NCBI GenBank assembly: GCA_017476965.1
Contig: JAFUXX010000277.1
Span: forward strand, 1-9,071
DNA from: Kiritimatiellia bacterium
GTDB lineage: Bacteria > Verrucomicrobiota > Kiritimatiellia > RFP12 > UBA3636
Direction: 5' to 3'
DNA: 9,071 nt
Shown: piece by piece, positions 6,876 through 9,071 of the stretch
Layout: every line of letters starts with the position of its first letter
Position numbering within the stretch: position 1 is the stretch's first letter
The notes under the pieces: model-generated
Databases searched by the model: none
The model's input: the letters and a program-made list of their open reading frames with translations, nothing else
What the model was told of the DNA's origin: nothing
Translations under genes and position numbers: made by a program

Positions 6876-7747
6876 TGCTTGCGCCCTCCGTGCAGGATTT
6901 CCAGCACTTTTTCGTTGAGCCCGGCGGCGGACGATTCCTCGAACGCGACGCCCGCCCCGGCAAGCGCGGCCCGTGCCTTGGCGAGAGTTTCTTCGCCGCC
7001 TTGCACCACGATGCGGTGCGCGTCGCCTTCGAACCCGCGGTGCAGCTCCTCGCGCGTGAAGAACGTCCTGCCGGGCGCGACTTCGGCCCATTTGCCGTCC
7101 ACCATCACGGCGAAGCGGTCGGCGAGGTCCTCCAGTTCCGGCAGGATGTGGGACGAAACGACCATCGTGCGGCCGTCCGCCGCGAGGCTGCGCACCGTTT
7201 CGAGGAGGTCCGCCCGGGCGCCGACGTCGAGGCCGGCCGCGGGTTCGTCGAGCAGCATGACCGGGGCGTCCGCGAGGAGCGCGCGGCCGAGCGCGAGCCT
7301 GCGCTGCCAGCCGGCGGAAAGCGTTTCCACTTCCGCGTCCAGCCACGGACCGAGGCCGAGCGCGTCGGCCGTTTCCGCGACGCGGCGGGAGAGGGCGCTG
7401 CCGGAGAGGCCGAACACGCGCCCGAAGAATTCGAGGTACTCGCGCGACGAAACGTCGGTGTACACGCCGAGCGGGTCGGGCATGAGCGCCATGAGCCGGG
7501 CCGCCTTTTCGGGGGCGCCGGTGACGTCCTCCCCGCACGCTTCCACCTTGCCCGCGGCGGGGCGCAGCAAACCGGCGAGGAGTTTGAGCAGCGTCGATTT
7601 GCCGGCTCCGTTCGGGCCGGCGAGTCCGAGGACTTCGCCTTTGCGGACTTCGAGCGAGAGGTCGCGCACGGCTTCGACCCCGTTGGGGTAGCGCTTGCGC
7701 AGACCGGTCGCCCGGAGCAGGACTTCCCTTTCGCCGGTCTCGTTCAT
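6872..7747 (-). CDS. ABC transporter ATP-binding protein (ABC-2 exporter)
   Basis: A 291-residue cytoplasmic ATPase that powers the neighbouring permease. Seen in order are the Walker A GPNGAGKST (44-52), a Q-loop region reading MALMPD (86-91) without the usual Gln, the signature LSAGW (143-147) in place of LSGGQ, Walker B VMLLDEP (163-169) with catalytic E168, the D-loop GLD (172-174) and the H-loop SSH (198-200). A C-terminal extension of about 80 residues follows (about 212-291), as in many ABC-2 ATPases. ATG 7747 is set by a strong GGAGGTG five bases upstream and overlaps the stop of the preceding gene as ATGA; its own stop overlaps the permease start as GTGA. The three genes therefore read as one coupled operon. 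All ATP-handling residues are present, so it should be active. The longer open frame upstream is not coding. Confidence 0.93.
   Translation of the reverse strand: MNETGEREVLLRATGLRKRYPNGVEAVRDLSLEVRKGEVLGLAGPNGAGKSTLLKLLAGLLRPAAGKVEACGEDVTGAPEKAARLMALMPDPLGVYTDVSSREYLEFFGRVFGLSGSALSRRVAETADALGLGPWLDAEVETLSAGWQRRLALGRALLADAPVMLLDEPAAGLDVGARADLLETVRSLAADGRTMVVSSHILPELEDLADRFAVMVDGKWAEVAPGRTFFTREELHRGFEGDAHRIVVQGGEETLAKARAALAGAGVAFEESSAAGLNEKVLEILHGGRKQ
6884..6889 (-). promoter_or_regulatory. Ribosome binding site that fixes the permease GTG start
   Basis: On the minus strand GGAGGG ends eight bases before GTG 6875, within the last codons of the ATPase gene. It decides the non-ATG start of the permease and supports translational coupling through the GTGA overlap. 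Confidence 0.7.
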
Positions 7748-9071
7748 TGCAGCACCTCCACGTACACGACGCGCCCGGTGGTTTCGTGCGGTTTGCGCGC
7801 AAACGGGAACGACGCTTCGAGCGCCGGCCCGGGCCCGGTGCAGGGGGCGTCCGGCGCGGCGAGGCCGATCGCGAGGACGTCGTCCAGCATGTCGATGGAT
7901 CCTTTCGGGACTTTTTTCGGCCGGTCGGCGGCGGAGTCGCCGTCCGAACCGCCTGAACCGCCGAGATAAAACTTGGCCCACGGGACGATTCCCGACAGGT
8001 CTATCGCGAACGGCGCCCTGGCGAACACGTTTTCGAACCTCTTGAGGGCGTCCGACTTGGAGAGGCCCTTGTCGAACCGCATCGAAGCGTCCAGAGCGAC
8101 GGTCGTGCCGGCCTGCATCGGTCCCAGCGCGTACCACTGACCGCGGGCGAAGACCCACACGGCGGAAAAGTCCATGTTCGCGGTGATTTCCCGGCGCGGC
8201 GTCCGCACCTTGCCCATGGGCCCGCAGGTGCCGTGCGTCCAATCCTCGAGGAGTTTCGCGAAGGAGTCCGCCGCTTCGGGAGAAGGCGCTGTTCCGCCGG
8301 TCTCGGCCCAGAAGAAATCCGCCGGGACGGCATCCGGATCGGGGGAAACCGAAAACGGCTTTTCGTTCGGGATGAAACGCCGCGCGGTCGCGGTCTTGGT
8401 CCTGCCGCGGTCGCGACGCGGACCGGTCGTGGCCGAAGCGCCGGTGGCGCCGTCAGTCTCGACCGAGATCCCGCGGCCGGCAACGCCGGGGAAGTCCCAG
8501 TACGAGTCGACAGGGGCGACCCACGTGCCGGCTCGGGTGTTCCAGACCGCGGACTTCGCGTCGATCGCGTTCTCCCGGCCCTTGGCGACCGAATACGCCT
8601 CGGGGAGTCCGGACACCCCGAACCTCCATTCCGTGACGTCGGAGCGCGGTTCGGTGTCGAGCGCGAGCGGGACGACCCACAGGCCGACCGCGGCCGCCGC
8701 GAGCGAAAGCGCGGGCAGCGCTTTCCAGACTGGCATGCGGGCTTCGCCGCGGCGCGCCGCGAAGAACGTGGCGAGTACCGCGGCCACGGCGAGCGCGAAC
8801 AGCAGGAGGAACCAGACGGTGGCGGTCCTGAAACGCTCGACGTCGCGCCCCAGCAGGTCGTCCGGGACGAGAACCGCGGAAAGCTTTTTCCACGTGACCG
8901 CCGTTTCGTCGTCGGACTGCCGGTCGCCGCTTTTGCGCACGCGACTCCACGGGAACTTGCCGAGCGGGGTCTGGCCGAACTCCATTCCGTGCGCGGACGG
9001 AGACCTGGGCCCGTCGTCAGGGTCCACTATCCGCGGTTCCGGCTCCTCCGGCGCTCCGGCGGCGCGGAGGC
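7744..9071 (-). CDS. Unrecognised membrane protein linked to the ABC exporter (5' end beyond window)
   Basis: I do not recognise this protein. The frame is open from the right edge to the TGA at 7744-7746 and shows 441 residues. A GTG at 9027 is a possible start, but the sense continues upstream (a Pro/Glu-rich stretch), so the gene probably begins outside the window. Numbered from that GTG, there is a polar region to about 68, two membrane helices (about 69-91 and 103-123), and then a soluble part of some 300 residues. The soluble part includes W-containing patches (158-180), a low-complexity Arg/Thr stretch (203-217), FSAVWVFARGQWYALGPMQ (287-305) and a Gly/Ser/Asp linker (356-366). It ends in a basic-to-hydrophobic RVVYVEVLQ. 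The stop overlaps the ATPase start by four bases, so it is made together with the exporter. It could be an accessory or scaffold subunit, comparable in position but not visibly in sequence to GldG-like partners. Confidence 0.75.
   Translation of the reverse strand, partial: LRAAGAPEEPEPRIVDPDDGPRSPSAHGMEFGQTPLGKFPWSRVRKSGDRQSDDETAVTWKKLSAVLVPDDLLGRDVERFRTATVWFLLLFALAVAAVLATFFAARRGEARMPVWKALPALSLAAAAVGLWVVPLALDTEPRSDVTEWRFGVSGLPEAYSVAKGRENAIDAKSAVWNTRAGTWVAPVDSYWDFPGVAGRGISVETDGATGASATTGPRRDRGRTKTATARRFIPNEKPFSVSPDPDAVPADFFWAETGGTAPSPEAADSFAKLLEDWTHGTCGPMGKVRTPRREITANMDFSAVWVFARGQWYALGPMQAGTTVALDASMRFDKGLSKSDALKRFENVFARAPFAIDLSGIVPWAKFYLGGSGGSDGDSAADRPKKVPKGSIDMLDDVLAIGLAAPDAPCTGPGPALEASFPFARKPHETTGRVVYVEVLQ
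7753..7759 (-). promoter_or_regulatory. Ribosome binding site that fixes the ATPase ATG start
   Basis: On the minus strand GGAGGTG ends five bases before ATG 7747, a near-perfect Shine-Dalgarno within the end of the upstream membrane-protein gene. It rules out the longer in-frame start upstream at 8242. Confidence 0.75.

Noticed and set aside
4375..6963. An 862-codon minus-strand open frame opposite GH127
   Set aside because: It runs through GH127 antisense and then the permease in a wrong frame. The product is low complexity with no motif.
3396..7691. A 1,431-codon open frame on the plus strand
   Set aside because: It spans the remnant, then GH127 in a wrong frame, then the antisense of the ABC genes. 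Its product is mostly Arg/Ala/Pro-rich. It stays open because stops are rare in GC-rich DNA. Only its 3663-4040 part reads as real protein.
7748..8242. N-terminal extension of the ABC ATPase to an upstream ATG at 8242
   Set aside because: The extension is Arg/Gly-rich and overlaps the membrane-protein gene in another frame. A strong ribosome binding site and the family's normal N-terminus place the start at 7747.

Overview
The window is GC-rich bacterial DNA (about two thirds G+C by eye), densely coded, with short or overlapping gene junctions. It has housekeeping genes, a GH127 sugar hydrolase, and the remains of a secreted glycosidase whose wording resembles enzymes of the Planctomycetota-Verrucomicrobiota group. 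A carbohydrate-degrading member of that group (possibly Kiritimatiellae-like) is my best guess. It rests on general resemblance only, since no rRNA or marker phylogeny is available here.

Layout. (1) Positions 1-3290, minus strand: a probable three-gene operon read right to left, hisD (histidinol dehydrogenase), then a CNNM/CBS-domain membrane protein of the CorB/'hemolysin' type, then rdgB (XTP/dITP pyrophosphatase). rdgB lacks only its last few residues at the left edge. A good sigma70-type promoter (TATAAT at -10, 17-base spacer) lies about 90 bases before hisD. (2) Positions 3291-4119: 829 bases without an intact gene. This holds the hisD promoter and leader, a hairpin, and a decayed glycosidase. 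A well-initiated signal peptide (3535 onward) is joined out of frame to a fragment of a clan-A-like glycoside hydrolase that stops abruptly near 4040. (3) Positions 4120-6015, plus strand: an intact GH127 beta-L-arabinofuranosidase-like gene with the full Glu/Cys3 metal and catalytic set and no signal peptide. (4) Positions 6069-9071, minus strand: a tightly overlapping operon read right to left, made of an unrecognised two-helix membrane protein (open at the right edge), an ABC ATPase and an ABC-2 permease. This is a probable export system of unknown substrate. It converges on the GH127 gene across a 53-base gap.

How it fits together. The two minus-strand operons are unrelated in function: amino-acid synthesis, ion transport and nucleotide clean-up on the left, membrane export on the right. 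The plus-strand sugar genes lie between them. The remnant and GH127 may once have been a pair, with a secreted glycosidase acting outside and a cytoplasmic arabinofuranosidase inside, of which only the second survives. I see no RNA gene, CRISPR array, transposon or phage gene. The features most worth following are the glycosidase remnant and the unrecognised membrane partner of the ABC exporter. I do not see a clearly new multi-gene system.
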